A stretch of DNA of 64,000 nt, from the NCBI RefSeq assembly GCF_003268005.1, contig NZ_CP014213.1, positions 1,178,001 through 1,242,000 of the forward strand, given 5' to 3'. Under the pieces are notes generated by a model. That model saw only the letters and a list, made by a program, of their open reading frames with translations. It searched no databases and was not told where the DNA came from. The translations under genes and the position numbers were made by a program. Below are positions 17,944 through 26,835 of this stretch, piece after piece (position 1 is the first letter of the stretch; every line of letters starts with the position of its first letter). Source of the DNA: Methanosphaera sp. BMS (GTDB lineage Archaea; Methanobacteriota; Methanobacteria; Methanobacteriales; Methanobacteriaceae).

Positions 17944-18528
17944 TTGAAAGTTTATGGAATTACAGGTCTTCCAGGTTCCGGAAAAAGCATAATATCAAAA
18001 TTTACTGAAAATGAAGGCATACACATTATCAGCATGGGAGACATAGTACGTAAAGAGGCCAAAACATTAAATTGTAGTTCTGAAGTTGCTGCCGTAAGCT
18101 TAAGAAAGAAATATGGCAACAAAATTATTGCAAAGCTATGTGTAGATGAAATACAGAACATCTCCAGGGAAAGTACTGATAAACAAAAACGCTTTCAGCA
18201 TGAATTTGAAGATGACATTTATATAATCGAGGGAATCAGAAGTTCACATGAAGTGGACGTATTTAGGGAAAACTTCGATGACTTCACGATAATAGCAATT
18301 CATTCAAGTCCAAAGACCCGATTCGAGAGACTTAAGAAAAGAAATAGGAGTGATGATTCCTCCGACTTCAAAACATTCCTGGAAAGGGATATTAGGGAAC
18401 TCGAATTCGGTATTGGAAATGTCATAGCCAGTGCAGATTTTATGATAATTAATGACGATCCGATTCAGGATAAACTGGCCCAAATGATAAGTGAATATAA
18501 CAACGAGATTAACCAGTCAAATCAGTAG
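17944..18528 (+). CDS. UPF0200 P-loop nucleotide kinase-like protein (copy 1)
   Basis: 194 residues of the UPF0200 group, related to dephospho-CoA and adenylate kinases. P-loop GLPGSGKSII at about 7-16, MGDIVRKEA (nucleoside-binding helix), IIEGIRSSHEVDVF (Walker B-like) and the lid RLKKRNRSDDSSDFKTFLERD are visible. The substrate is unknown. TTG start after ATAGGAGTTTATTAAT. Tandem with a close paralogue 67 bases downstream, sharing even the leader sequence, so the duplication appears recent in evolutionary terms. Confidence 0.85.
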   Translation: MKVYGITGLPGSGKSIISKFTENEGIHIISMGDIVRKEAKTLNCSSEVAAVSLRKKYGNKIIAKLCVDEIQNISRESTDKQKRFQHEFEDDIYIIEGIRSSHEVDVFRENFDDFTIIAIHSSPKTRFERLKKRNRSDDSSDFKTFLERDIRELEFGIGNVIASADFMIINDDPIQDKLAQMISEYNNEINQSNQ

Positions 18529-18594
18529 AATAGTCAAAGAAGTACTTATTGATAATTTAAAGATAATTAACAGAGTTTATAGGAGCATAATAAT

Positions 18595-19362
18595 TTGAAA
18601 GTATATGGAATTACCGGCCTTCCCGGATCGGGAAAAAGTATCATATCACGACTTGCTAAAAATGAAGGCGTTCACATCATAAGTATGGGTGATATCGTAC
18701 GTAAAGAAGCCGAAAAACAGAATTGTAGTTCTGGAGTTGCTGCTGTAAACCTAAGAAAGAAATATGGGGATAACGTTATTGCCGAACGCTGTGTCGAAGA
18801 GATACAGAACCATTCAAGAGACAGGCTGAACAATCAGGGCAATACCCTTACAAGGATATACACTACAAAAAACCAAAAGCAATCCCAGCGTAAGTTTAAA
18901 AGGGTTGAACAGGACGTTTATATCATAGAAGGTATTAGAAGTCCATTTGAGGTAAACATCTTCAGGAGAAACTTCAAAAACTTCAAAGTAATAGCAATCC
19001 ATTCAAGTCCGGAGACCAGATTCAACAGACTTAAAAGAAGAAAAAGAAGCGATGATTCCACCGACTTCAAAACATTCCTGGAAAGGGATAGAAGAGAGCT
19101 TAAATTCGGTATTGGAAACGTTATAGCAACTGCAGATTTTATGTTGATAAATGATGGTCCCATACCTATATTCAAGAATGTTGTACGAGGATTGATTGAT
19201 CATGAAATTAAACCAAAACGTAAGCCATACAAAAATCATAATAAAAACAAGAATAAACCAAACAGAAAGCATCGAAAAAATCCAAACAACTATAAGAAAC
19301 ATAACAAGCAAAACCCCAACAATAGAAACAAGAAGGACTTTAGAAATAAGAGGAGATATTAA
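18595..19362 (+). CDS. UPF0200 P-loop kinase-like protein (copy 2) with out-of-frame basic tail
   Basis: Paralogue of the preceding gene with the same P-loop, MGDIVRKEAE, IIEGIRSPFEV and RSDDSTDFKTFLERD blocks, plus a short basic insert near residues 80-103. The family normally ends near residue 200; here the frame runs on for about 50 residues that are almost all Asn, Lys, Arg, His and Pro. That tail is encoded by the same bases, in another frame, as the first part of the DUF54 gene at 19196, so it probably arose by loss of the original stop. TTG start with ATAGGAGCATAATAAT. Confidence 0.82.
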   Translation: MKVYGITGLPGSGKSIISRLAKNEGVHIISMGDIVRKEAEKQNCSSGVAAVNLRKKYGDNVIAERCVEEIQNHSRDRLNNQGNTLTRIYTTKNQKQSQRKFKRVEQDVYIIEGIRSPFEVNIFRRNFKNFKVIAIHSSPETRFNRLKRRKRSDDSTDFKTFLERDRRELKFGIGNVIATADFMLINDGPIPIFKNVVRGLIDHEIKPKRKPYKNHNKNKNKPNRKHRKNPNNYKKHNKQNPNNRNKKDFRNKRRY

Positions 19363-19594
19363 TCTTTTGAATACTGTAAAAAACAGAATCAACAGGGAAG
19401 GACTTAATGATGTAGCCGAAAATATTTTAAACAAGAATAAGGAAGATAATTCCACCTTCTTCTATATCAACAAGCAATCGGCTTACAATAACAAGTTTCA
19501 CATCACCGACGTTGACTTATCACCCCTCGGGGATATCAAAGTAGAATTATATGATGATGATATTGATGAATTAATCGAATATATCATCAACTGA
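19196..19594 (+). CDS. DUF54 (exosome-associated) RNA-binding protein
   Basis: 132 residues matching the outline of the archaeal DUF54/COG1325 RNA-binding family, often next to UPF0200 genes: an N-terminal strand-helix (HTKIIIKTRINQTESIEKIQ), a central RRTLEIRGDINLLNTVKNRI and the characteristic INKQSAYNNKFHITD near the end. GAGG lies 5 nt before TTG 19196 (ATG 19202 is next in frame). A shorter start, TTG 19367, also has GGAGAT upstream but would remove half the domain. The first 167 bases overlap the UPF0200 copy 2 frame. Confidence 0.68.
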   Translation: MIMKLNQNVSHTKIIIKTRINQTESIEKIQTTIRNITSKTPTIETRRTLEIRGDINLLNTVKNRINREGLNDVAENILNKNKEDNSTFFYINKQSAYNNKFHITDVDLSPLGDIKVELYDDDIDELIEYIIN

Positions 19595-19683
19595 CCACCA
19601 ACTTTTTCTAAAAAAAATTGCTTATCATGATATGTAAGTATATGACAATAACGAGTTATCCGTTCGGATATGCAAAGGCGAGT

Positions 19684-20391
19684 TTATTGCTCGTTTATGG
19701 AATAGTCATATTTTTCTTCCAGATGTGCCTTCGTGATGTTATAAACTCCGCTGTCGACGTTCCATATGATTTCTGCATCATCTATTACTATTCTTCGATC
19801 GTAGAAGGGTGCATCAAGTACCAGCGTTTCTGCTTCTCCTCCCTCGAATGCAGGATGCAAACCGTATTTTTCATTCAATTTTATCAGTTCATCTATCACT
19901 TCATGGGTAATTGTTCTGCCCAGCCAGTCCTTTGTAAGTCCGTATGCCGCCGTACTGGATATTATTATTTCAAATCCTTCATCGACAAGTTCCCTCATAT
20001 ATTCAACCGGATTTACATGCCATAGTGGTGATACTGATTTTAGTCCTATTTTCTCACATATCCTGTCTATCCTGGATTTCTGATAGACCGATTCGAGTGC
20101 TCCAGAGTATACACATTCAACACCCTTGTTTTTAAGTCTTATCAGTGCATTTTCCACATCGTCAAGTTCCTCTTCCTTGACTCCGTCTGTCAGTACGTCA
20201 ACTGTTGGTATTTCCATTGCCGCTGCACAGTAGTCAACCATGTGTATGTTTGGCACGTGGAACATGTATGATTCCTTGTTTCTTGATACCATGGCAAGCA
20301 GTGCGTATATTTCATCGTTATTTTTAATTGCCTTATAAACCGCCATTGTACTGTCTTTTCCACCGGAGTATAAAATTACTGATTTCATCAT
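19684..20391 (-). CDS. Diphthine--ammonia ligase-like protein (Dph6)
   Basis: 235-residue PP-loop ATPase. YSGGKDSTMAVYKA (about 8-21) is the PP-loop, and FEGGEAETLVLDAPFYDRR near residue 195 is the Dph6 signature; this enzyme amidates diphthine on elongation factor 2. GAGGTAAT precedes tandem ATGs at 20391 and 20388. It faces the DUF54 gene convergently and stands apart from its upstream membrane-protein neighbour, so no operon is evident. Confidence 0.9.
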   Translation of the reverse strand: MMKSVILYSGGKDSTMAVYKAIKNNDEIYALLAMVSRNKESYMFHVPNIHMVDYCAAAMEIPTVDVLTDGVKEEELDDVENALIRLKNKGVECVYSGALESVYQKSRIDRICEKIGLKSVSPLWHVNPVEYMRELVDEGFEIIISSTAAYGLTKDWLGRTITHEVIDELIKLNEKYGLHPAFEGGEAETLVLDAPFYDRRIVIDDAEIIWNVDSGVYNITKAHLEEKYDYSINEQ

Positions 20392-20467
20392 ATTACCTCG
20401 TAAAAATTGCTTTAAAAAAAAAGTTTATTGGATAAAAAAAAGTTTTAGAAAGTGGAATATAAGCTAC

Positions 20468-21640
20468 TTATTTACGTTTTGGACGTACACGTGGTGCATT
20501 CCTTTTGGTATTTGTTTTAGCGTTTGATTTGGTGTTTCTTTTAGTAGCTTTTTTGGTACTTTCATTCTTATTTGATGATTTTTTAAATGGATTGAATGAG
20601 AATCCTTTTTTGGATTTCTTTTCCTCTTCAAATATATCATTTGATGTAGTTGTTTTCTTTTCCTTTAAGTCATCTGCAGTTAATTGTTTGAATCGTTTGT
20701 TTGAACCTATGGTCTGTTTTGGACTTTCATTGAATGATTCATCAAAGATATCGATTGAATCCTTGCTAGCCCTTCTGGAACGTGTTTTTCTGTTTTCTGT
20801 TCCCGGTACAACTTTACGTTTGATTCTTTCACGGTCGGATGATGTTTTTCGTTTTTTCCTGAATTTGTTGATGAGTGTGAATATGCTGTCTACAAAGAAT
20901 CCTGCAAGTGCAACCAGCACTCCCAGTACTCCCGATAGGATTACTGCATTAAATTGGTTCGGCAGGTATTTGTTAATCTGATTTATCATGTCCTCTGTTG
21001 GTCCTGTGATGTTAAGAACTACGGCATCATTTTCGCCTATTGAGGAGATTATCTTTGTTATGTTGTTTGCCTTGACTGTGGCATTTGCCTGCATTGAGGT
21101 GTATTTCAGGTGCGTGTATGTTTGTTGGCCGAATGTGTAGTATATTGAATCCAGTATGCCCTGCGGATCTGCCTGGTCGTTCATGTTTACATAGAACGTA
21201 TCATTGGCTATTTCGTCTACCGACGTGATGTTCTCATTTGTTCCATTTAAGAATGACAGGAATCGTGCCTTTTCATCATTGTTGGCGAACTGTTCATCCA
21301 CCTTAAATGTTATTCCTGTATATTCTACTTTTTCAACTCCTTCTATGGCGGAGATATTGTTTATTATTTCAGTCAGGTTTCCATTGGTTGATAATTCCAA
21401 CTCGACGATATCCGTTCCGGCAACACTTTCTTCCACTATTGTACGTGTAACGTCAGGCAGGTCTTCCACCATTGGTGCTGCTAAAAATGCACCTGCAACT
21501 ACTCCCACTACCAATCCCAATACAACTACTGTTATGAGATTCTTTTTACCTATGTATGGGGTCAATAGTGCAGATGAAAATACGAATATCATTGCCAGCA
21601 AGTACAATACCAGCATTATTATTACTATTATTACATCCAT
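20468..21640 (-). CDS. Membrane protein of unknown function with basic cytoplasmic tail
   Basis: 390 residues. Two hydrophobic helices (about 3-27 and 35-55), an external domain of about 170 residues rich in NxT/S sequons (NLTEI, NITSV, NATVK, NITKI), a third helix (about 230-250), then a 130-residue cytoplasmic tail dense in Lys, Arg, Ser and Asn. The external part shows paired 'I..I.GV..VEYTGITFKV' strands recalling ferredoxin-like folds of transport-associated domains, but I recognise no family. No Shine-Dalgarno of note was needed to choose the start; it is the first ATG. Confidence 0.7.
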   Translation of the reverse strand: MDVIIVIIMLVLYLLAMIFVFSSALLTPYIGKKNLITVVVLGLVVGVVAGAFLAAPMVEDLPDVTRTIVEESVAGTDIVELELSTNGNLTEIINNISAIEGVEKVEYTGITFKVDEQFANNDEKARFLSFLNGTNENITSVDEIANDTFYVNMNDQADPQGILDSIYYTFGQQTYTHLKYTSMQANATVKANNITKIISSIGENDAVVLNITGPTEDMINQINKYLPNQFNAVILSGVLGVLVALAGFFVDSIFTLINKFRKKRKTSSDRERIKRKVVPGTENRKTRSRRASKDSIDIFDESFNESPKQTIGSNKRFKQLTADDLKEKKTTTSNDIFEEEKKSKKGFSFNPFKKSSNKNESTKKATKRNTKSNAKTNTKRNAPRVRPKRK

Positions 21641-21843
21641 ATTTTTCCACTTCCTTATAAATAAAAAATTTTTTTAGTAATTATTAGTATTTATATTCTT
21701 AGTAATATTTGTACTTTATTTTATATTCACCCGTGGACTGGTGTATGGAAAGTTATTTTATTTCTGCATTCGAAGGTAATCTTTAGGAAAAAGGTATTAA
21801 TATATTGGAGTATATATATTATTAGTTTACTCGGTGGATTAGT

Positions 21844-22221
21844 ATGGATTTGAAAAAAGAATTGATATTGTATGTTGTTTTTGGTGTTTTGACTACTGTT
21901 GTCAATATCATTGCATATGTTGTTTTTGCTAAGTTTTTGAATGTCGATTATATCATATCGAATATTATTGCATGGTTTTTATCTGTATTATTTGCATACA
22001 TCACCAATAGGATTTGGGTATTTGAAAGCAAAAGTGATAATATTCTCAGGGAGATTTCATTGTTTTTTGGAGGAAGACTCTTTTCGGGTGTTGTTGACAC
22101 GTCACTTCTATATCTAATGGTAGATATTTTATTGATTGGAGATTTTGTATCGAAGGTAGTCACGCAGATAATCGTTGTGGTATTAAATTACGTAATCAGC
22201 AAATTAGTGGTTTTCAAATGA
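21844..22221 (+). CDS. GtrA family membrane protein
   Basis: 125 residues with four hydrophobic helices (about 7-28, 35-53, 75-92 and 100-120) and the family landmarks FGVLTTVVNIIAYVVF, NIIAWFLSVLFAYITNRIWVF and a final NYVISKLVVFK. GtrA proteins are thought to flip polyprenyl-linked sugars for glycan modification. GGTGGATTAGT precedes the ATG. Single gene; a partner glycosyltransferase is not adjacent, though the GT2 at 799 is a formal candidate. Confidence 0.9.
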   Translation: MDLKKELILYVVFGVLTTVVNIIAYVVFAKFLNVDYIISNIIAWFLSVLFAYITNRIWVFESKSDNILREISLFFGGRLFSGVVDTSLLYLMVDILLIGDFVSKVVTQIIVVVLNYVISKLVVFK

Positions 22222-22436
22222 TTGGCTACATAATCCATAAAACGTCGCAATCATAACCTTCGTTTAAAAAGGGATTAATAATAAGCCGGGTTATGAATAA
22301 ATGAATGTGCAAAATGATTAAAAAAAAGTATTAATTTTTAAAATAATTGTAATAAAAATAATATGCGTTAATCATATATATAGTTAATCCGGAATGAATT
22401 AAAAAATACTTAAAAATTAAACAAATTATGTTAAGT

Positions 22437-22446
22437 ATATATATTA
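22437..22446 (+). promoter_or_regulatory. TATA box of the histone gene
   Basis: TATATATATT with an A-rich element just upstream lies about 50 bases before the histone ATG, leaving a leader of about 25 bases that contains AAGGAGG. Confidence 0.5.
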
Positions 22447-22491
22447 TGATAAATATAACAAATATTATTAATTAAAAAGGAGGAAACACTT

Positions 22492-22692
22492 ATGGCAGTT
22501 TTACCAAAAGCACCAGTTAAAAGAATTTTATCAAACTCAGGTGTATCAAGAGTAAGCGATGAAGCTGTAGATGCATTAATCAATGTATTAGAAGAATATG
22601 GTGAAGAAATATCAAGAAAATCCATTAAACTAGCAAAACACGCTGATCGTAAAACCATTAAAGCAAGTGATATTTTATTAGCAAGCGAATAA
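22492..22692 (+). CDS. Archaeal histone
   Basis: 66-residue histone-fold protein of the HMf type that wraps DNA as dimers and longer stacks. The three-helix pattern LPKAPVKRIL, RVSDEAVDALINVLEEYGEEISRKSIKLAKHA and RKTIKASDILLAS is complete, with the conserved Arg and Lys of the DNA-contact loops. AAGGAGGAAACACTT gives a very strong ribosome site, fitting high expression. Single gene with its own promoter. Confidence 0.97.
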   Translation: MAVLPKAPVKRILSNSGVSRVSDEAVDALINVLEEYGEEISRKSIKLAKHADRKTIKASDILLASE

Positions 22693-22931
22693 CTAAATAT
22701 CCTTTAAACATTTATTTTTTTCTATTTTTAATTTTCAATGAATAATATTTATCCATTAAATGCCTCCCCATTAAAGAGTTTCAATATACAAGCACACTAT
22801 TTTTCCCATTAATCAAAAAATAAATATTGAAAAAATAATCATCTAAAAATTTATAACTTCAAAAACATATATAATTTTATAATAAGATAATAAATTATAA
22901 TCAAAAAATATCTAAAAGCGAGGAAAAAACA

Positions 22932-23960
22932 ATGAAAGAATTACTCAAAAAACTATCAGAAGCCTGCGGTATATCAGGTTTTGAAGATGATATACGTGAA
23001 ATACTAAAAGAAGAACTATCAGACTGTGTTGATGAGATGGAAACAGATTTAATGGGAAATCTAATCACAACACACAAAGGTAACCAAGACAAACCTAGCG
23101 TAATGCTTGCAAGCCACATGGACGAAATCGGTTTAATGGTAAGCTACATCGACGAAGACGGATTTTTAAGATTTGTAAAAATCGGCGGAATAAACGACCA
23201 GATGCTACTAAACCAAAAAGTATACGTTAAAACAGAAAAAGGTGACATACCAGGTATAATCGGTTCAAAACCACCACACATCACAAGTGCATCAGAAGCC
23301 AAAAAAATAATCACATACAAAAACATGTTCATAGACATAGGTGCCAAAGACAGAAAACAAGCAAAAGAACTTGTATCAATAGGAGATCCAATCGTATTCC
23401 ACACCGAATTTGAAGAATGTCTAAACGACCTTGTAATGGGTAAGGCACTTGACAACCGTGTAGGATGTGCAGTAATGGCACAGGTAATGAAGGAATATGA
23501 CGGTGACGTTACAGTATACGGTGTGGGAACAGTCCAGGAAGAAGTGGGACTTAAAGGAGCAAAAACAAGTGCATTCAAATTAAACCCTGACATGGCAATA
23601 GCATTAGACGTTACAATAGCAGGAGACCATCCTGGGGTAAAAGAAGAAGAAGCATACATCAAGGCAGGAAAAGGAACCGTTATCTCACTGACTGATGCAA
23701 GCGGTAGAGGACTCATCACCCACCCAATGATGAAAAAATTACTTGTAGAAGCAGCAGAAGAGGCAGGCATCGACTACCAAGTGGAAGTAGGTGACGGCGG
23801 AACAACCGACGCTACAGCAATACACCTGACACGTGAAGGAATAGCAACCGCAACACTCTCCAGCGGTTCAAGATACATACACACACCTATAAGTGTTGTA
23901 AGTCTTAAGGACATGGATGATACAGTAAAACTCATCATCGCATTTTTAAACAAATTATAG
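22932..23960 (+). CDS. M42 family metallopeptidase
   Basis: 342-residue TET-type aminopeptidase that trims peptides left by the proteasome. Metal ligands and catalytic residues can be seen in [11 protein letters not shown] (about 60-70), [10 protein letters not shown] (Asp bridging metals), [11 protein letters not shown] (catalytic Glu), ALDVTIAGD and [13 protein letters not shown]. Length is standard for the family. GAGGAAAAAACA precedes the ATG. Single gene ended by a hairpin and T-tract. Confidence 0.95.
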   Translation: MKELLKKLSEACGISGFEDDIREILKEELSDCVDEMETDLMGNLITTHKGNQDKPSVMLASHMDEIGLMVSYIDEDGFLRFVKIGGINDQMLLNQKVYVKTEKGDIPGIIGSKPPHITSASEAKKIITYKNMFIDIGAKDRKQAKELVSIGDPIVFHTEFEECLNDLVMGKALDNRVGCAVMAQVMKEYDGDVTVYGVGTVQEEVGLKGAKTSAFKLNPDMAIALDVTIAGDHPGVKEEEAYIKAGKGTVISLTDASGRGLITHPMMKKLLVEAAEEAGIDYQVEVGDGGTTDATAIHLTREGIATATLSSGSRYIHTPISVVSLKDMDDTVKLIIAFLNKL

Positions 23961-23997
23961 ATTGATGTATAGTTACATCAATACCCTCCTTTTTTTG
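23961..23997 (+). terminator. Hairpin terminator after M42 peptidase
   Basis: A perfect 9-base-pair hairpin (ATTGATGTA, loop TAGT, then its complement) begins immediately after the peptidase stop and is followed by CCCTCC and seven T. Confidence 0.7.
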
Positions 23998-24115
23998 TAA
24001 AATTATTATTATATTCAAATATCTCCGCCAAATCATAATACTGATTAAATAACTATTTTAATAAAAAAACCTAAGAGCATAGCTAAAAAAATAAAAAAAA
24101 GTAGTTTGAGGTAAA

Positions 24116-24961
24116 TTAAGCTATGTTTAATCCACCTATCTGTATATGGCTTGTTGCATCCAATTTATCCTCAGATTGTTGATAAGCATCACCCATGAAG
24201 TTATCCCATCCTTTTATGGATTCCTGATGATAATTTCCAGGATTGTTTCCACCTAGTTCTATGCTTGAACGAACATAAAGCTTACCGTTGTTTTGTTGGA
24301 AGTTTAATCCTCCAACCTTGATTTCTGATTCCAGATGTGTATATCCTGATGGACTTCCTCTGACATCCAATCCACCGACGGTTATGTGTATGTCCATATC
24401 CTGTATCTTATTGTTGTTTAACTGTAATGTCACTCCACCAAGAGTTACATTTGCATTTAACTGTCTTACCTGGCTTTGTGGGGTGAAGTTTGTTGCAAAT
24501 CCACCGCACAACACGTCACCGTTGATGTTGTAGATGTACTTGTTGCTTAGCACTACCGTATTTGCTGCACTGTTGGAGGACACGTCCACATCCAATGAGT
24601 CATTGTTTTGCGTGTAACGTACCGTCGTAGATGAGTTGTTGTAGTTTGATGAGGTAATGTTATATATGTTATCAGTATCTGCAAAGATTACGTTAACACT
24701 TCCCACCTTCTGATGTATGTTCATGTTTATTACTGGCTGAACCTGCGTTGAATTGTTTAATACGAAGTTCAATTCCGTTTTATTTGTAGCTTCATTATCA
24801 AAAAATGTTGCATTTTCTAAATTTTCCGGTAATAAAATTATTGAAGAGGTTGTTCCCTGCTTTTCATTTGATTTAATGAAATAGGAGTTTACTCCCACAA
24901 TACCTATTGACAGAATTAATGCAACTATTATTATAATTGCTATTGTTTTACTTCCATCCAT
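24116..24961 (-). CDS. Anchored protein with repeated Gly-Gly beta segments
   Basis: 281 residues: an N-terminal hydrophobic helix (TIAIIIIVALILSIGIVGV) followed by an external domain. The second half repeats short strands ending in Gly-Gly: VTLGGVTLQL, ITVGGLDVRG, IKVGGLNFQQ, IELGGNN and IQIGGLNIA, which suggests a right-handed beta-helix like DUF4097 or LiaF-type proteins. The start at 24961 fits better than the longer frame: TAATG overlaps the stop of the upstream YIP1-like gene and GGGGATAG stands before it. The two form an operon; function unknown. Confidence 0.75.
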   Translation of the reverse strand: MDGSKTIAIIIIVALILSIGIVGVNSYFIKSNEKQGTTSSIILLPENLENATFFDNEATNKTELNFVLNNSTQVQPVINMNIHQKVGSVNVIFADTDNIYNITSSNYNNSSTTVRYTQNNDSLDVDVSSNSAANTVVLSNKYIYNINGDVLCGGFATNFTPQSQVRQLNANVTLGGVTLQLNNNKIQDMDIHITVGGLDVRGSPSGYTHLESEIKVGGLNFQQNNGKLYVRSSIELGGNNPGNYHQESIKGWDNFMGDAYQQSEDKLDATSHIQIGGLNIA

Positions 24962-25488
24962 TATACTATCCCCATTAGAATTGCTAATATGATTAGCCAT
25001 AAACCGTATGTTGATAGGAATGCCTTACCAAAGTCCATACCATACTCTGTAGCTACGGCAGTAATTACTATGACAAACTGCCATAATATAACTAGTAGTA
25101 TGACCGGGAACAAGAACATCTTATTCAATACTGTTAATGCCAATCCCACTATTAAAAATATGTATAAACAACTAGGATAACATATCAAATTATAACATGC
25201 AAGTAACTTACCGTCTCCGCCAAACAATACTTTGGCAAATATGTGTATCGTTACTGCGTGTATGAATTTAAATATAAGCGTGAATATTATTGCGATTACT
25301 CCCACTACCACACCGAATGTTAAATCCTGCAGTAATATACCTATCATTAAAGATAAAAAGGCTAGATAGAATACTACTGATAATATTCCATAAAATCCTT
25401 TCTTTTGACCTCTTAAATAAAATAGTTCCTCTGGAGATATGATTAACTTACCACTATCTGAGAAAAATTCTATTATTTTTGATATCAT
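24961..25488 (-). CDS. YIP1 family membrane protein
   Basis: 175 residues with about five hydrophobic helices. The N-terminal cytoplasmic segment FFSDSGKLIISPEELFYLRGQKKGFYGIL and the central FKFIHAVTIHIFAKVLFGGDGKLLACYNLICYPSC segment fit the YIP1/Yip1-like family, small multi-span proteins of uncertain role. Overlaps the beta-helix gene by one base (TAATG), so the two are translationally coupled. Confidence 0.8.
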   Translation of the reverse strand: MISKIIEFFSDSGKLIISPEELFYLRGQKKGFYGILSVVFYLAFLSLMIGILLQDLTFGVVVGVIAIIFTLIFKFIHAVTIHIFAKVLFGGDGKLLACYNLICYPSCLYIFLIVGLALTVLNKMFLFPVILLVILWQFVIVITAVATEYGMDFGKAFLSTYGLWLIILAILMGIV

Positions 25489-25616
25489 AAATATATTTTT
25501 GTTTCTGAAAAATAAATATATTGCCCCATTTTACAATAGTGAAATTTAAAAAAATTTATTGCTTGGATAAAAAATACTTTAAACGAGTGTGACATATTAT
25601 TATGTAGTGATTATAT

Positions 25617-26162
25617 ATGGATGCTATCAGTATTATTGCAAGCAGTAGAAGAAATGGCAATTGTAAACAGATTGTTGACAAGATAACAGAGGGAATCATT
25701 GAAAATGGCGGAACAAATAACATTTATTTCATAGAGGACATGAATATCAGGGGTTGTCAGGGATGCCGTCGCTGCAAAGACTTGGATAATCCGACAAAAT
25801 GCATATTGGATGATGACTTCAATAGGGTTATGGAAAAGATTGAAGAGGGACGTGCACTGATATTTGCAGCGCCCAATTATTTCGGTGAGATTAACGCACA
25901 AGGCCACCTGTTCATGGACAGATTCTTTTCCATGACCAAGACAACCCCCAACAGGTTGAAGGACAATCCAAAAGCAGTTATCATACACACTTATGGTGCA
26001 AGTCAGGGACATTATGACGAATACATAAACTCCCGTACGAGACGATTCACATCAATAGGATTTGACGTAGTGGACGTACTGTCAGTAGGTGAAAACAAGC
26101 CATCAAAGGGTGATGGTAGCAAGGTACTTTTGAAAGCCAAAGAGATAGGATTGAATCTATAA
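25617..26162 (+). CDS. Iron-sulfur flavoprotein-like NADPH-dependent FMN reductase (copy 1)
   Basis: 181-residue flavodoxin-fold protein. ASSRRNGNCKQIVDKI is the FMN phosphate loop, and CQGCRRCKDLDNPTKC (about residues 44-59) is a compact C-x2-C-x2-C-x8-C motif of the kind that holds a 4Fe-4S cluster in methanogen iron-sulfur flavoproteins. FAAPNYFGEINAQ and HTYGASQGHYDE line the flavin. Such proteins pass electrons from ferredoxin and can detoxify oxygen or peroxide. GTGATTATAT precedes the ATG. The next gene starts 19 bases downstream. Confidence 0.85.
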   Translation: MDAISIIASSRRNGNCKQIVDKITEGIIENGGTNNIYFIEDMNIRGCQGCRRCKDLDNPTKCILDDDFNRVMEKIEEGRALIFAAPNYFGEINAQGHLFMDRFFSMTKTTPNRLKDNPKAVIIHTYGASQGHYDEYINSRTRRFTSIGFDVVDVLSVGENKPSKGDGSKVLLKAKEIGLNL

Positions 26163-26181
26163 GATAGCGGAGTAATTTAAA

Positions 26182-26745
26182 ATGGATATTGAAGAGAAAA
26201 TACTGGACATTCTCAATAACGAGGATAAGATCATATTGGCAGAAAGTCTGCCGGATGAGTACAAGAAGGAAATTCTAAAATTGGAGATGAAACGATTAAA
26301 TGAGATGATACCCCTCATCAACAAGGGATTACAGGAAGCCTTTGAAAAAGAGCATATCATTGTAGTGATAAATGACAAAAGAGGATATATCATACCGGAT
26401 GAGGATTTGATTCCCACATTAACCCTACAGACGGAAAACGGTAAGATAATAGGTGAAGAGATATATGACCCGGAGGAGTTGGAGGAGTTACAGGATGATC
26501 CCGAAGCATATTTCATATCGGAGCATTTCGTAACCTATCCAAACATGTCCACCCCCGGAGAAAAGCAGTTCTTTGTCATCTCACAATTATATGATGAACT
26601 GGAATGTGAAGATAAAATCAGAAGTCTCGGCACAAAGATGGTTATCTCTGCACCGTCAACCGAGGCTGACCATTACATCAAGGACTGCTATGACATATCA
26701 CATGAGGATAGAATTACCACGATGATAATAGGATTTGACGAATAA
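26182..26745 (+). CDS. Unrecognised acidic protein, tandem paralogue 1
   Basis: 187 residues, soluble, acidic, without transmembrane segments. No family recognised. It shares with the next gene the blocks EMKRLNEMIPLINKG, TLQTENGKIIGEEIYDPEELEEL.DDP, HFVTYPNMS..GEKQFFVIS and SAPSTEADHYIKDC. A conserved Asp/His/Tyr-rich end (ADHYIKDCYDISHEDR) is a possible active or binding site, with a single conserved Cys. GGAGTAATTTAAA precedes the ATG; 19 bases after the flavoprotein gene, so co-transcribed. Confidence 0.75.
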   Translation: MDIEEKILDILNNEDKIILAESLPDEYKKEILKLEMKRLNEMIPLINKGLQEAFEKEHIIVVINDKRGYIIPDEDLIPTLTLQTENGKIIGEEIYDPEELEELQDDPEAYFISEHFVTYPNMSTPGEKQFFVISQLYDELECEDKIRSLGTKMVISAPSTEADHYIKDCYDISHEDRITTMIIGFDE

Positions 26746-26835
26746 CTATTATAAAAAATAATTTTAAAAAAAAGATATACCTAATAAAATCAATATAGTT
26801 AAACATAGACAATAACTAAAGAGGATATCATAAAA

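Noticed and set aside
19367-19594. A 75-residue DUF54 protein starting at TTG 19367
   Set aside because: It has a Shine-Dalgarno, but the upstream frame continues the family pattern and TTG 19196 has a better-spaced site; kept as an alternative only.
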